A stretch of 64,000 bases of DNA from Roseburia hominis (lineage in GTDB: Bacteria; Bacillota; Clostridia; Lachnospirales; Lachnospiraceae), in the NCBI RefSeq assembly GCF_021531695.1, contig NZ_JADYUI010000011.1:18429-82428 (forward strand), given 5' to 3'. The notes beneath the pieces were generated by a model. It ran no database searches. It saw only the letters and a list, made by a program, of their open reading frames with translations, and had not been told where the DNA came from. Every line of letters begins with the position of its first letter. The stretch's first letter is position 1. This document shows, piece after piece, positions 24,992 through 32,713 of the stretch. A program made the translations under genes and the position numbers.

Positions 24992-25029
24992 AAAACGGAC
25001 ATTCCATCTTATATGGAAATGTCCGTTTT
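24992..25029 (+). terminator. Terminator of the XRE gene
   Basis: A near-perfect 16-bp stem: AAAACGGACAT (24992-25002) with ATGTCCGTTTT (25019-25029), and inner TTCCAT/ATGGAA. A T-rich tract follows. It insulates the element's right end from the chromosome. Confidence 0.75.
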
Positions 25030-25055
25030 CTTTTGATACATTGTATTCACTCATT

Positions 25056-25076
25056 TACTGTACCTTTTACTGTACC
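25056..25076. repeat. Right integrase arm-site pair
   Basis: Two direct copies of TACTGTACC (25056-25064, 25068-25076), 12 bases apart, matching the left pair near 16643-16662. Confidence 0.65.
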
Positions 25077-25195
25077 TTTTTTTCTAAAAATGACGATTTA
25101 AGACGAATACAGATGAAATATAAAAAGTCTGCAACTACTTGAAAATAGCGAGTTACGACATTTGATGAAACAAGTTGAAAATCATTCAAAACTAT

Positions 25196-25215
25196 TCAAT
25201 AGAGAGTGCTAATAA
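25196..25215. repeat. Right attachment-site repeat (attR) with a CIRCE half-site
   Basis: TCAATAGAGAGTGCTAATAA, 19 of 20 identical to 16542-16561. It keeps only one CIRCE arm (GAGTGCTAA at 25204-25212), so it is not a functional operator. The 358-base stretch 24984-25341 also holds the XRE terminator, the arm sites and the chemoreceptor promoter. Confidence 0.7.
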
Positions 25216-25256
25216 AAATGAATTATATTAAAAATTGACAAAAGGCAACAAAAATA

Positions 25257-25285
25257 TTCAAAAATTCGTAGAGATATGATATAAT
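25257..25285 (+). promoter_or_regulatory. Promoter of chemoreceptor gene (extended -10)
   Basis: TTCAAA (25257-25262) and TATAAT (25280-25285), 17 bases apart, with TG-A just before the -10. A weak sigma-28-like pair (TATA-N15-GCCGAAAT, 25280-25306) overlaps it. Confidence 0.5.
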
Positions 25286-25341
25286 TGTAACAAATAACGC
25301 CGAAATCAAAGTATAAAATAGGAATAGGGAGAAGGTTTGAG

Positions 25342-26754
25342 ATGAAGAAGAGTATAGGAAGAAAAGTATTAAGTTTAATGTTGTTACTTGGAGCCTTGTT
25401 GGTATTGATTTGTTTGCTGAATTTATCTGCGTTTTCTTATGTGGGAACTTATAACACACAGTTGGCAGAGAATTTTGAAAACTATAATGAAGCAATTCAG
25501 TCCGGGGATTCGCAGACAATCGAAGCAGCACAAGAGAATTATGCATATATTGTAAACAAAAGTAATACCAGGTTATCTGGGACAGAGATCTTTAATGTAG
25601 TTCTAATTATATTGATTTTGATACTTATGATAGTGATAACCATTGCTGTTAAAAGAACGATTGCAAATCCGGCAAAGGATGCCAGCAGACAATTGACTGA
25701 AATTGTAGGAAAGATAGAGAGTGGTCATGGGGATTTAACGGCACGTATTGAGACAAAGTCCAAGGATGAGATTGGTCAATTGGTAAATGGGATTAATGGT
25801 TTTATGCATCATTTACAGGAGCTGATGGAAAAATTACAGAACGACTCTTGTCGATTGATGGCTTCAGCAAAAGAAGTAGACAGTCAGGTAGAGGAATCGA
25901 ATACAAGTGCAATGAGTGTATCGGCAGCAACGGAAGAACTTGCAGCCAGTATGGAAGAAATTGCAGCAACCTTAGAGCAGATTGCCAAAGGAAGCAATGA
26001 GGTTCTGTTACAGGTGCAGGATATGGATGAGAGCGCACAGAGCGGAAGTGAGAATGTTTCCAATATTAAAAAACATGCAAAAGAGATGCAGACAGAAGTT
26101 TTAAGCAGTAAAAGCAATGCAATCGAAATGTTTCGGAATGTTGGCTCTACGTTAGAGCAGGCGGTAGAAGAAAGCCGTAGCGTGGAACAAATCAATTCGC
26201 TTACCGGAAATATTTTGGATATTGCAAGTCAGACCAATCTTTTAGCTTTGAATGCATCCATTGAAGCAGCAAGAGCCGGAGAAGCCGGAAAAGGCTTTGC
26301 AGTGGTAGCAGATGAGATCCGGGCGCTTGCAGATAACAGCCGTGGAACGGCAAGCAATATTCAGGAAATCAGTGAACAGGTGACAGATGCTGTGAATAAA
26401 CTGGCAGATTCCGCTTCAAAAATGCTTGCCTTTATTAATTCGAATGTTGTGAAGGATTATGATAGCTTCGTAAATATTGTGGGACAGTATGAAACGGATG
26501 CGGATATGATGGATAGCATTTTGACAGATTTTGCCGAAAAAGCATCTGAAATAACGGAAACGATGCAGAAAATGAATCAGAGCGTCAATGATATTGCAAT
26601 AACCGTAGATGAGAGTGCGAAAGGAGTAACCGGAATTGCAGAGGATGCGACCCAGGTAGTAAATGCAATTGCTAAGATTCACGAAGAGACGGAGAATAAT
26701 CAGGCAATATCCAAAGATTTAGAGAGTGAAGTAGGAAGATTCGAAAAAGTATAA
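25342..26754 (+). CDS. Methyl-accepting chemotaxis protein with a very short outside loop
   Basis: A 470-residue chemoreceptor. Membrane helices are at about residues 8-32 and 83-104. Only about 50 residues are exposed between them, too few for a normal four-helix or Cache sensor. A HAMP domain (about 105-160) and a signalling coiled coil follow, with tip [20 protein letters not shown] and [20 protein letters not shown]. The small outer part suggests it senses something in or near the membrane, or through a partner protein. It is close in its cytoplasmic part to the receptor at 6207-7943. It is now the first chromosomal gene beyond the mobile element; AGGGAGAAGG precedes the start. Confidence 0.93.
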   Translation: MKKSIGRKVLSLMLLLGALLVLICLLNLSAFSYVGTYNTQLAENFENYNEAIQSGDSQTIEAAQENYAYIVNKSNTRLSGTEIFNVVLIILILILMIVITIAVKRTIANPAKDASRQLTEIVGKIESGHGDLTARIETKSKDEIGQLVNGINGFMHHLQELMEKLQNDSCRLMASAKEVDSQVEESNTSAMSVSAATEELAASMEEIAATLEQIAKGSNEVLLQVQDMDESAQSGSENVSNIKKHAKEMQTEVLSSKSNAIEMFRNVGSTLEQAVEESRSVEQINSLTGNILDIASQTNLLALNASIEAARAGEAGKGFAVVADEIRALADNSRGTASNIQEISEQVTDAVNKLADSASKMLAFINSNVVKDYDSFVNIVGQYETDADMMDSILTDFAEKASEITETMQKMNQSVNDIAITVDESAKGVTGIAEDATQVVNAIAKIHEETENNQAISKDLESEVGRFEKV

Positions 26755-26762
26755 CCGGATAA

Positions 26763-26807
26763 AACCCAATGTTGTGCTGTGGAGAGACAGATGGCATTGG
26801 GTTTTTG
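26763..26807 (+). terminator. Terminator of the chemoreceptor gene
   Basis: AACCCAATG (26763-26771) pairs with CATTGGGTT (26795-26803) and is followed by a T run. Confidence 0.7.
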
Positions 26808-26881
26808 TTGATTTTTGAATGACAAATGGAAAAAAGAGTGTTAGAATAATCGATAATAAGGATTGTACGAGGAGGAAAGAA

Positions 26882-27484
26882 ATGGAAATTGTATGTTTGG
26901 ATTTAGAGGGAGTACTGGTACCGGAGATTTGGATTGCATTTGCAGAGGCAAGTGGAATTCCGGAGCTTAAGAGAACGACAAGAGATGAGCCGGATTACAA
27001 TAAATTGATGAAATGGCGTCTTGGAATTTTAAAAGAACACAATCTTGGATTGAAAGAAATCCAGGAGACAATCGCAAAAATCGATCCAATACCGGGAGCA
27101 AAAGAGTTTTTAGATGAACTTCGCTCCATGACGCAGGTAATTATCATCAGTGATACCTTTACGCAGTTTGCAAAACCACTCATGGAGAAATTAGGCTGGC
27201 CGACGATTTTTTGCAATTCCCTGGAAGTAGCCGATAATGGAGAAATCACCGGATTTAAGATGCGGATTGAAAATTCAAAGCTTACCACGGTAAAGGCATT
27301 ACAGTCCATTGGTTATGAGACAATTGCAAGTGGTGACAGCTATAATGATTTGGGAATGATTGAGGCAAGCAAGGCAGGCTTCTTATTTAAGAGTACCGAT
27401 AAGATTAAAGCGGATCATCCGGAACTTCCGGCCTACGAAACCTATGATGAATTAATGGCGGCGATTAAGAAAGCTTTAGATTAA
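26882..27484 (+). CDS. thrH: ThrH-like phosphoserine phosphatase/homoserine phosphotransferase
   Basis: A 200-residue HAD-superfamily enzyme. The opening MEIVCLDLEGVLVPEIW gives the HAD motif I as DLEGV, the form seen in ThrH rather than the DxDGT of ordinary SerB. Motif II is VIIISDTF, motif III the Lys near SKLTTVKAL, and motif IV GDSYNDLGM. ThrH removes phosphate from phosphoserine and can transfer it to homoserine, linking serine and threonine synthesis. The start at 26882 has ACGAGGAGG upstream and is preferred over in-frame codons from 26819. A strong terminator follows. Confidence 0.85.
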   Translation: MEIVCLDLEGVLVPEIWIAFAEASGIPELKRTTRDEPDYNKLMKWRLGILKEHNLGLKEIQETIAKIDPIPGAKEFLDELRSMTQVIIISDTFTQFAKPLMEKLGWPTIFCNSLEVADNGEITGFKMRIENSKLTTVKALQSIGYETIASGDSYNDLGMIEASKAGFLFKSTDKIKADHPELPAYETYDELMAAIKKALD

Positions 27485-27534
27485 TACCAAATCTTGTCAA
27501 TTTTAGAGAGAAATGATATAATCCGTTTAGACTT

Positions 27535-27568
27535 AGAAAAGATGCGTGAATTAACACGCATCTTTTCT
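27535..27568 (+). terminator. Terminator of thrH
   Basis: A perfect 14-bp stem, AGAAAAGATGCGTG (27535-27548) and CACGCATCTTTTCT (27555-27568), with a six-base loop. Confidence 0.85.
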
Positions 27569-27571
27569 GAT

Positions 27572-27603
27572 TATATAGGAAATTTCAAGAAATTTCCTAT
27601 ATA
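27572..27603. promoter_or_regulatory. Palindrome before the TetR-GNAT gene, possible operator
   Basis: TATATAGGAAATTTC (27572-27586) is mirrored by GAAATTTCCTATATA (27589-27603), 15 of 15 bases, with only two bases between. It directly follows the thrH terminator and lies about 60 bases before the TetR-GNAT start, so it is a good candidate for autoregulation. Confidence 0.5.
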
Positions 27604-27663
27604 ATAAAAAGCACTTTTGTTCTATATATAATGAATATTAGAAAATGTGGAGGAAATCATAAG

Positions 27664-28707
27664 ATGTCAAGAAAGCCGGTATTAGAAGGTGGAAAGCGTG
27701 ACGAGATTATGGATGCAGCATTGGAATTGTTTTTTGAAAAAGGATACGACGCAACCTCGATACGGACCATTATGCGAAAAGTAGGGAGTGAAGTAGGATT
27801 ATTTTATTATTATTTTGAAAATAAGGATGATGTGTTTGACAAAGCGGTACATCGTTTTCTGGCTCAATATGAGGCTGGAATGGAAGACATTGTGCAAAGA
27901 GCAAAGAGAGATCCTTTTCGGGCAATGAATTTTTTCTTTCATTATATGCAGAAAATCACAAAGGAATTCCGGGATAGATACGCAGAACATATTCACCAGA
28001 CGGTACGCTGGGCGATTCAGGAATATGTTCTTACGATGATTGTTTCGTATGTCAGACAAATTATAGAGATCTTGATGCAGCTTGGAGCAAAACCAAGTCT
28101 TGATATAGAAGTCGCAGCACAGTTTATTGCACGTGGAGCCGGAAGCATCATTTTGCATGAAGACGAAGAATTTATGTTAAAAAAGCAGGAAGAAGTGCGA
28201 AAAGGTGTGAATTTAATCATGGGACTGGATGCGCGAATGGCGGATTTGATGTTCCCAATCGATGCAGAAGAGAAGGATATAAAAGAAATATGTGACTTTA
28301 TTAAGGAGACAGACAATGGTATTTTTGCAGAAAAAAGAGCAGAAAGCGAGGAAGAGATAAAAGAACGGATTGCACAAAGAGAAATTTTCTTAATTTGTCA
28401 TGAAAAGCGGGTGGCAGGTCTTATTTTATTCTCAAAAGAGAGGAAAGAAGTGGATTATCTTGCAGTAGCAAATGAGTTCAGACATAGAGGAGTAGCAACC
28501 AGATTATTTGTGACAGCAATGGCACAGTATCCGCTTGAAACAAAACTTTCTACGGTAATTGCATCATCCTGGGAAAATACAAACCGGGCAGAAGCAGAAA
28601 AGTTCATGCGGCGCTTCGGCTTTGAAAGTAGTGAAACACCACATGATGGAAAGAACGATACAGAACGAAGAAGCATGATTATAAGAGATAAGCGTACATC
28701 AGGATAA
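27664..28707 (+). CDS. TetR-type regulator fused to a GNAT acetyltransferase domain
   Basis: A 347-residue fusion. Residues 1-60 carry a TetR helix-turn-helix (MDAALELFFEKGYDATSIRT; GSEVGLFYYYFENKDDVFD), and residues 60-195 a helical TetR ligand domain. Residues about 205-347 resemble a GNAT acetyltransferase, with motif A VDYLAVANEFRHRGVATRLF containing the acetyl-CoA loop RHRGVA, and the C-terminal RFGFES. TetR proteins normally end at about 200 residues. The regulator may link ligand sensing or acetyl-CoA to transcription. GGAGG ten bases before the ATG at 27664 decides the start. The gene ends 29 bases inside the convergent hemolysin III gene. Confidence 0.82.
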   Translation: MSRKPVLEGGKRDEIMDAALELFFEKGYDATSIRTIMRKVGSEVGLFYYYFENKDDVFDKAVHRFLAQYEAGMEDIVQRAKRDPFRAMNFFFHYMQKITKEFRDRYAEHIHQTVRWAIQEYVLTMIVSYVRQIIEILMQLGAKPSLDIEVAAQFIARGAGSIILHEDEEFMLKKQEEVRKGVNLIMGLDARMADLMFPIDAEEKDIKEICDFIKETDNGIFAEKRAESEEEIKERIAQREIFLICHEKRVAGLILFSKERKEVDYLAVANEFRHRGVATRLFVTAMAQYPLETKLSTVIASSWENTNRAEAEKFMRRFGFESSETPHDGKNDTERRSMIIRDKRTSG

Positions 28708-29398
28708 AATGGCACAAACTTCCTCCCATAACAAATAAGTGAAAAATCTCGTGAATGCCAAAATTTTTCGGTAATTTTTCTAAAATTGGCAGTTTTAATG
28801 CATAAAGTATGCCTCCGATTGTATAAATAATACCACCTGTCAAAAGCCACAGAAAAGCCGGGCGTGACAGGCTGTGGTATAAGGTAGGAAAAGCAAGAAG
28901 GCAGGACCAGCCCATGCCGATATACAGGATGGAAGAAACCCATTTCGGGCAAAATACAAAAAAGGCTTTGATGATAATTCCCAAAACAGCAATGGACCAT
29001 ACGATGATAAGCAGGGCAAGACCGGTCTTTTCCGGTAAACACAAAAGACAAATCGGGGTATAAGTGGCTGCAATAAAAACAGAAATCATCATGTGATCCA
29101 TTTTCTTTAAAATGGTATTAATCTTTGGATTAATATCAAATGTATGAAAACAGGTGCTTGCGGTATAAAGTAAAATCATGCAGGAAACAAAAAGGAGCAT
29201 GCTCACGAAATAACGTCTGTCGGTATGCAAAAATGCTTTTGGTAAAAGTAAAAAAGCGCCAAAAATGCTAAATAGCATAGCAATGAAATGAGTGATGGCA
29301 CTGCCGGGTTCTCGAATGGATGGCGCGGCAACCTCCTTGGATAAATCGGAAAGTGGATAAGGGGAGACAAAAGTCTGATTTTTTGTATCTGTTATCAT
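28679..29398 (-). CDS. Hemolysin III family (PAQR-like) membrane protein
   Basis: A 239-residue integral membrane protein with about seven membrane helices, of the hemolysin III/YqfA/TrhA group related to adiponectin receptors. The conserved metal-binding pattern is present: STCFHTF, KMDHMMISVFIAATYTP, and the C-terminal HEIFHLFVMGGSLCHF. Family members are implicated in membrane-fluidity control; few are truly hemolytic. AAAGGAGG precedes the ATG at 29398, giving an expected N-terminus; an upstream extension to 29491 lacks support. The last 29 bases overlap the 3' end of the TetR-GNAT gene. Confidence 0.9.
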   Translation of the reverse strand: MITDTKNQTFVSPYPLSDLSKEVAAPSIREPGSAITHFIAMLFSIFGAFLLLPKAFLHTDRRYFVSMLLFVSCMILLYTASTCFHTFDINPKINTILKKMDHMMISVFIAATYTPICLLCLPEKTGLALLIIVWSIAVLGIIIKAFFVFCPKWVSSILYIGMGWSCLLAFPTLYHSLSRPAFLWLLTGGIIYTIGGILYALKLPILEKLPKNFGIHEIFHLFVMGGSLCHFILMYAYLL

Positions 29399-29581
29399 AA
29401 AAAGACCTCCTTTAGCAAAAATATCATATAACAACTTGTGGTATAACAAAACAAACAACGTAGTAATTAAAACTATATATAAGATAAGCAAATACTACAT
29501 CTTTTATACCGAAAAATCAAGTGTAAATTAAAAATTAAGAAAAACGTAAGGAAATATAATGGATATTTTGCTGTAATATCG

Positions 29582-29610
29582 TTGAAATTTTAAGGGGAAT
29601 CATCTATACT
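29582..29610 (+). promoter_or_regulatory. Sigma-A promoter of the diguanylate cyclase gene
   Basis: TTGAAA (29582-29587) and TATACT (29605-29610), 17 bases apart, 49 bases before the start codon. Confidence 0.65.
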
Positions 29611-29658
29611 TTAAGTGTTTCAATGAGAGAGTATGGTAGTAATAGGTTAGAGTAATTT

Positions 29659-31326
29659 ATGAATAAAAATACAAAAAATAAAAAAAGTATATGGATAACA
29701 GCATTTGTGGTTATTAATTCCTGTATACTGGCATTGGCTGTTACATTTATTTCCCACAAGGAGTATGAAACAATATCATTAAAGGATCATTGGGTGGTGG
29801 ATTTTGCAAGTGATGCGGATATGCACGAGCAGGATGTGGCATTGGATGAGATACCATTTTCTGAAGCCGCAATGGAAGACACGATAGAACTTAGCAGGAT
29901 ATTGCCGGGAAATACCATTGTGCAGCCACAGATTTGTTTGCGCTTATCCCACTGTGCATTTGATGTCTATCTGGATCAGCAGCTTATTTACAGCTATGGG
30001 AAGGAACTCTATGAAGAGGGAAAATTGCTCGGAAGCGGATATTTTTGGATTCCATTGCCCGAAGACTGTGAAGGAAAGAAATTATCCATAAGAATAAAAA
30101 AAGTCAGAGAGAGCAGACTTCTCCAACTTGGGAATACTTGTATTATCTCAGCGGAAGATGCACAAAAACGATTAGTAACAGATAATTTTCTTACGATTGT
30201 GATATCAGTTTTCCTCATCATTATAGCAATCATTGAACTGGGGAGTGTCTTTTTACTGCTTCATATCCAAAAGCCAATTCGGGCACTTGTAAGTATTTCT
30301 GCATTTTCTTTTTTGACAGCAGTATGGATGAGCTGCAATAATAAAACAATACAGTTTCTGATTCGGGACTATAGTACAATCACGATGATTGAATATATTG
30401 CATTGTATTATATGCCGGTTGGTGTGATTTCCATTGTGTATGATTCTTTTCATAGGCCATTCCATAAAAAGGTAATGCGTACTTTGGAATATTTGTTCCT
30501 TGCGATGGCGTGTGTCGTAGTTTGTTTACAGGCAGCGAATGTATATCATTTGCCGGTATGGACCGGAATTTATTGGAGAATTTTACTGATAGCAATTCTT
30601 ACAGTTGTTGCTTTTTTGTTCTTGGAGCGGAAGAGACCAAGTCAGCTGGAGAAAAAAATAGAGGCAAATGGACTGTTGATTTTCCTTGTGTTTGTTTTGG
30701 TTGATGCATTGTACTGCATTTACAGGAAAAATCCGGGACTGGTGATGCTTGGCAAACAAGAGTTGTTTCCGGTTGGACTGTTGATTTGGATTGAAGCGAT
30801 GATAGTTGGCTTTGTACTTTCCATGTACCATATTTTTATGAGTGAAATGCGCCATGACCTTCTTATGAAAATTGCTTATACAGATTCTCTGACCGCAATC
30901 AGTAATCGTACGAAATGTGAGGAAGTATTGCAGCAGTATGAAAAAAATAAAGCTTCAATTTTACTGGTCAATATAGATTTGAATAATTTTAAACAGATTA
31001 ATGATACTTATGGGCATAGTGAAGGAGACCGGGCACTTTGCGCCTTTGCAAATCTACTGGATGAGGTTTTTGGAAAGCATGCGGTAGTAGGGCGTATGGG
31101 TGGAGATGAATTTATCATTATTACGGAAGCAGAAAAAAAGCATATGATAGAGGAGCTTCTGCATCATCTGACGAAAAGGGTGAACGAATATAATACGCTT
31201 GAAAGACATCCATTCCGGCTACAGTTTGCATATGGTTATGCTACAAATGAAAAAGATATTTCACATACGCCATGGGATGTATACAAAGAAGCAGATGCGA
31301 AGATGTATGAATGTAAGAGAAAATAG
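29659..31326 (+). CDS. Membrane diguanylate cyclase with 7TM sensor region
   Basis: A 555-residue protein. An N-terminal membrane helix (residues 10-30) is followed by an outside beta-rich domain (about 35-170, SHCAFDVYLDQQLIYSYGKE), then seven or so membrane helices (180-390), a layout like 7TMR-DISM receptors. The C-terminal GGDEF domain (about 400-555) has the intact active site GRMGGDEF, with the motif at 481-485. It makes cyclic di-GMP from two GTP, usually favouring sessile over motile behaviour. The inhibitory RxxD site just before the active loop is absent (residues G and A). The ribosome site is weak (AGGTTAGAG). Confidence 0.88.
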   Translation: MNKNTKNKKSIWITAFVVINSCILALAVTFISHKEYETISLKDHWVVDFASDADMHEQDVALDEIPFSEAAMEDTIELSRILPGNTIVQPQICLRLSHCAFDVYLDQQLIYSYGKELYEEGKLLGSGYFWIPLPEDCEGKKLSIRIKKVRESRLLQLGNTCIISAEDAQKRLVTDNFLTIVISVFLIIIAIIELGSVFLLLHIQKPIRALVSISAFSFLTAVWMSCNNKTIQFLIRDYSTITMIEYIALYYMPVGVISIVYDSFHRPFHKKVMRTLEYLFLAMACVVVCLQAANVYHLPVWTGIYWRILLIAILTVVAFLFLERKRPSQLEKKIEANGLLIFLVFVLVDALYCIYRKNPGLVMLGKQELFPVGLLIWIEAMIVGFVLSMYHIFMSEMRHDLLMKIAYTDSLTAISNRTKCEEVLQQYEKNKASILLVNIDLNNFKQINDTYGHSEGDRALCAFANLLDEVFGKHAVVGRMGGDEFIIITEAEKKHMIEELLHHLTKRVNEYNTLERHPFRLQFAYGYATNEKDISHTPWDVYKEADAKMYECKRK

Positions 31327-31361
31327 GAGAAGAAAGAATAAATAGAAGGAGGAATTGCGTT

Positions 31362-31814
31362 ATGGCAATTATGACATGGATTATTCTGTTGATTATTTTT
31401 TTGATTGTGGAGTTGCTTACGGCAGGTCTTACGACAATCTGGTTTGCGGGAGGTGCACTTGTCGCATTGATTCTTGCGGCACTTGGACTAAGCGTTGCAT
31501 GGCAGCTTGCGGCGTTCTTTGTAGTATCATTTTTACTCTTATTTTTCACACGACCATTTGTATTAAAATACATAAAACCGGGCAAAGAAAAGACAAACTA
31601 TGAAGGAGCAATTGGAAAACAGGTTTTGGTAACGGAAAAGATAGATAATTTGCAGGGAACCGGGACCGCGGATTTAGAGGGACTCGAATGGACCGCACGT
31701 ATGAGTGATGACAGGGCAACGCTGGAAAAAGGCATGTTTGGTGAAGTAGTGGCGGTTCAGGGTGTGAAATTAATTCTAAAACCGGTAGAGCCGGAGGAGA
31801 AGGAAAACGTTTGA
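31362..31814 (+). CDS. NfeD-like membrane protein (short form)
   Basis: A 150-residue protein with two or three N-terminal membrane helices (ILLIIFLIVELLTAGLTTIW; LGLSVAWQLAAFFVVSFLLL) and a C-terminal OB-fold domain (IGKQVLVTEKIDNLQGTGTA; RMSDDRATLEKGMFGEVVAV). This is the short NfeD form, which usually pairs with a flotillin or SPFH protein in membrane organisation or proteolysis. No such partner is next to it here; a patatin-like gene follows instead. GGAGG precedes the start. It begins a run of four same-direction genes. Confidence 0.88.
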   Translation: MAIMTWIILLIIFLIVELLTAGLTTIWFAGGALVALILAALGLSVAWQLAAFFVVSFLLLFFTRPFVLKYIKPGKEKTNYEGAIGKQVLVTEKIDNLQGTGTADLEGLEWTARMSDDRATLEKGMFGEVVAVQGVKLILKPVEPEEKENV

Positions 31815-31842
31815 ACCGGTAATTGAGGGAGGCATGAAAGAT

Positions 31843-32694
31843 ATGAAGCTTGGAATTACAATGGAAGGTGGAGCGAATCGAACCATTTATTCCTGTGGTG
31901 TGACAGATGTGTTTTTGGAAGAAAATATCATGCCGGATTATTTTATCGGTGTGTCTGCAGGAGCTGCGTTTGGAGTATCGTATCTTTCGGGACAAAAAGG
32001 AAGAAATCTAAGAATTGCACGCAATTATGTAGCAGATAAACGGTATATGGGATTACCGCATTTATTAAATCGAAAAGAAAGAAATTTTTTCAATATAGAT
32101 TTTGTGTTTGGCGAAATTCCGAATAAATTGTGCCCATTTGATTTTGAAGCCTTTAAAGCTTTTCCCGGAGAAGCGATTGCAGTAGTGACGAATATTCACA
32201 CCGGAAAAGCGGAATATAAAAAGATACCGAGAGATGATAATTCCTTTCGGACATTGGTGGCAAGCTGTGCCCTGCCACTTCTGTTTCAACCGGTCAAATT
32301 GGGAAATCATTATTATCTGGATGGCGGAATCGCGGATTCTGTTCCATATAAAAAAGCAATTGAGGCAGGATGTGATAAGAATATTGTCATACTGACCAGA
32401 CCGAGAGATTATCGGAAAAAAACAGACCAGACAGTAAAAATTTCCAGTAAAATGTACCGGAGATATCCCAAAATTGCAGAAGCAATGTTAGGGCGTGCAG
32501 ATAAGTATAATGCCTGTCTGGATGAGCTGTATCAGTTAGAAAAAGAGGGGAAGGCTTTTGTGATAGCACCAAAGGATACTTATGGTGTTGGCAGGGCAGA
32601 AAAGAACTTGGAAAAGCTGGAACAGCTTTATGATGAAGGATATTATCAGACGAAGCTTTTAATACCGAAGTTGCGAGAATATCTGAATAGCTAA
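31843..32694 (+). CDS. Patatin-like phospholipase
   Basis: A 283-residue cytosolic lipid acyl hydrolase of the patatin family (YjjU/RssA-like). The oxyanion region is GITMEGGANRTIYSCGV. The nucleophile is in FIGVSAGA (Ser near residue 38) and the catalytic Asp in YLDGGIADSVP, making the Ser-Asp dyad. It probably hydrolyses phospholipids or other acyl esters. The ATG at 31843 was chosen because GAGGGAGG lies ten bases upstream; the ATG three codons before is too close. It follows the NfeD-like gene by 28 bases. Confidence 0.88.
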   Translation: MKLGITMEGGANRTIYSCGVTDVFLEENIMPDYFIGVSAGAAFGVSYLSGQKGRNLRIARNYVADKRYMGLPHLLNRKERNFFNIDFVFGEIPNKLCPFDFEAFKAFPGEAIAVVTNIHTGKAEYKKIPRDDNSFRTLVASCALPLLFQPVKLGNHYYLDGGIADSVPYKKAIEAGCDKNIVILTRPRDYRKKTDQTVKISSKMYRRYPKIAEAMLGRADKYNACLDELYQLEKEGKAFVIAPKDTYGVGRAEKNLEKLEQLYDEGYYQTKLLIPKLREYLNS

Positions 32695-32713
32695 AAGAGG
32701 AAAATAAAAAGCG

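Larger units (their letters stand above)
16542..25215. mobile_element. Integrative mobilizable element inserted in the hsp20 CIRCE site
   Basis: An element of about 8.7 kb bounded by 20-base direct repeats, TCAATAG-T/A-GAGTGCTAATAA, at 16542-16561 and 25196-25215, with one mismatch. Just inside each end is a pair of TACTGTACC repeats (16643-16662; 25056-25076), placed like the arm-type sites of Tn916 integrase. Genes in order: integrase, excisionase, small protein, Rep_2/helicase protein, coupling ATPase, DUF961-like protein, small protein, divergent unknown gene, small protein, secreted cargo protein, XRE regulator. There are no type IV secretion genes, so mobility would depend on a helper element. 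The exact ends are inferred from the repeats. Confidence 0.8.

Noticed and set aside
25204..25212. A second CIRCE operator
   Set aside because: Only the GAGTGCTAA half is present; no TTAGCACTC lies nine bases upstream.
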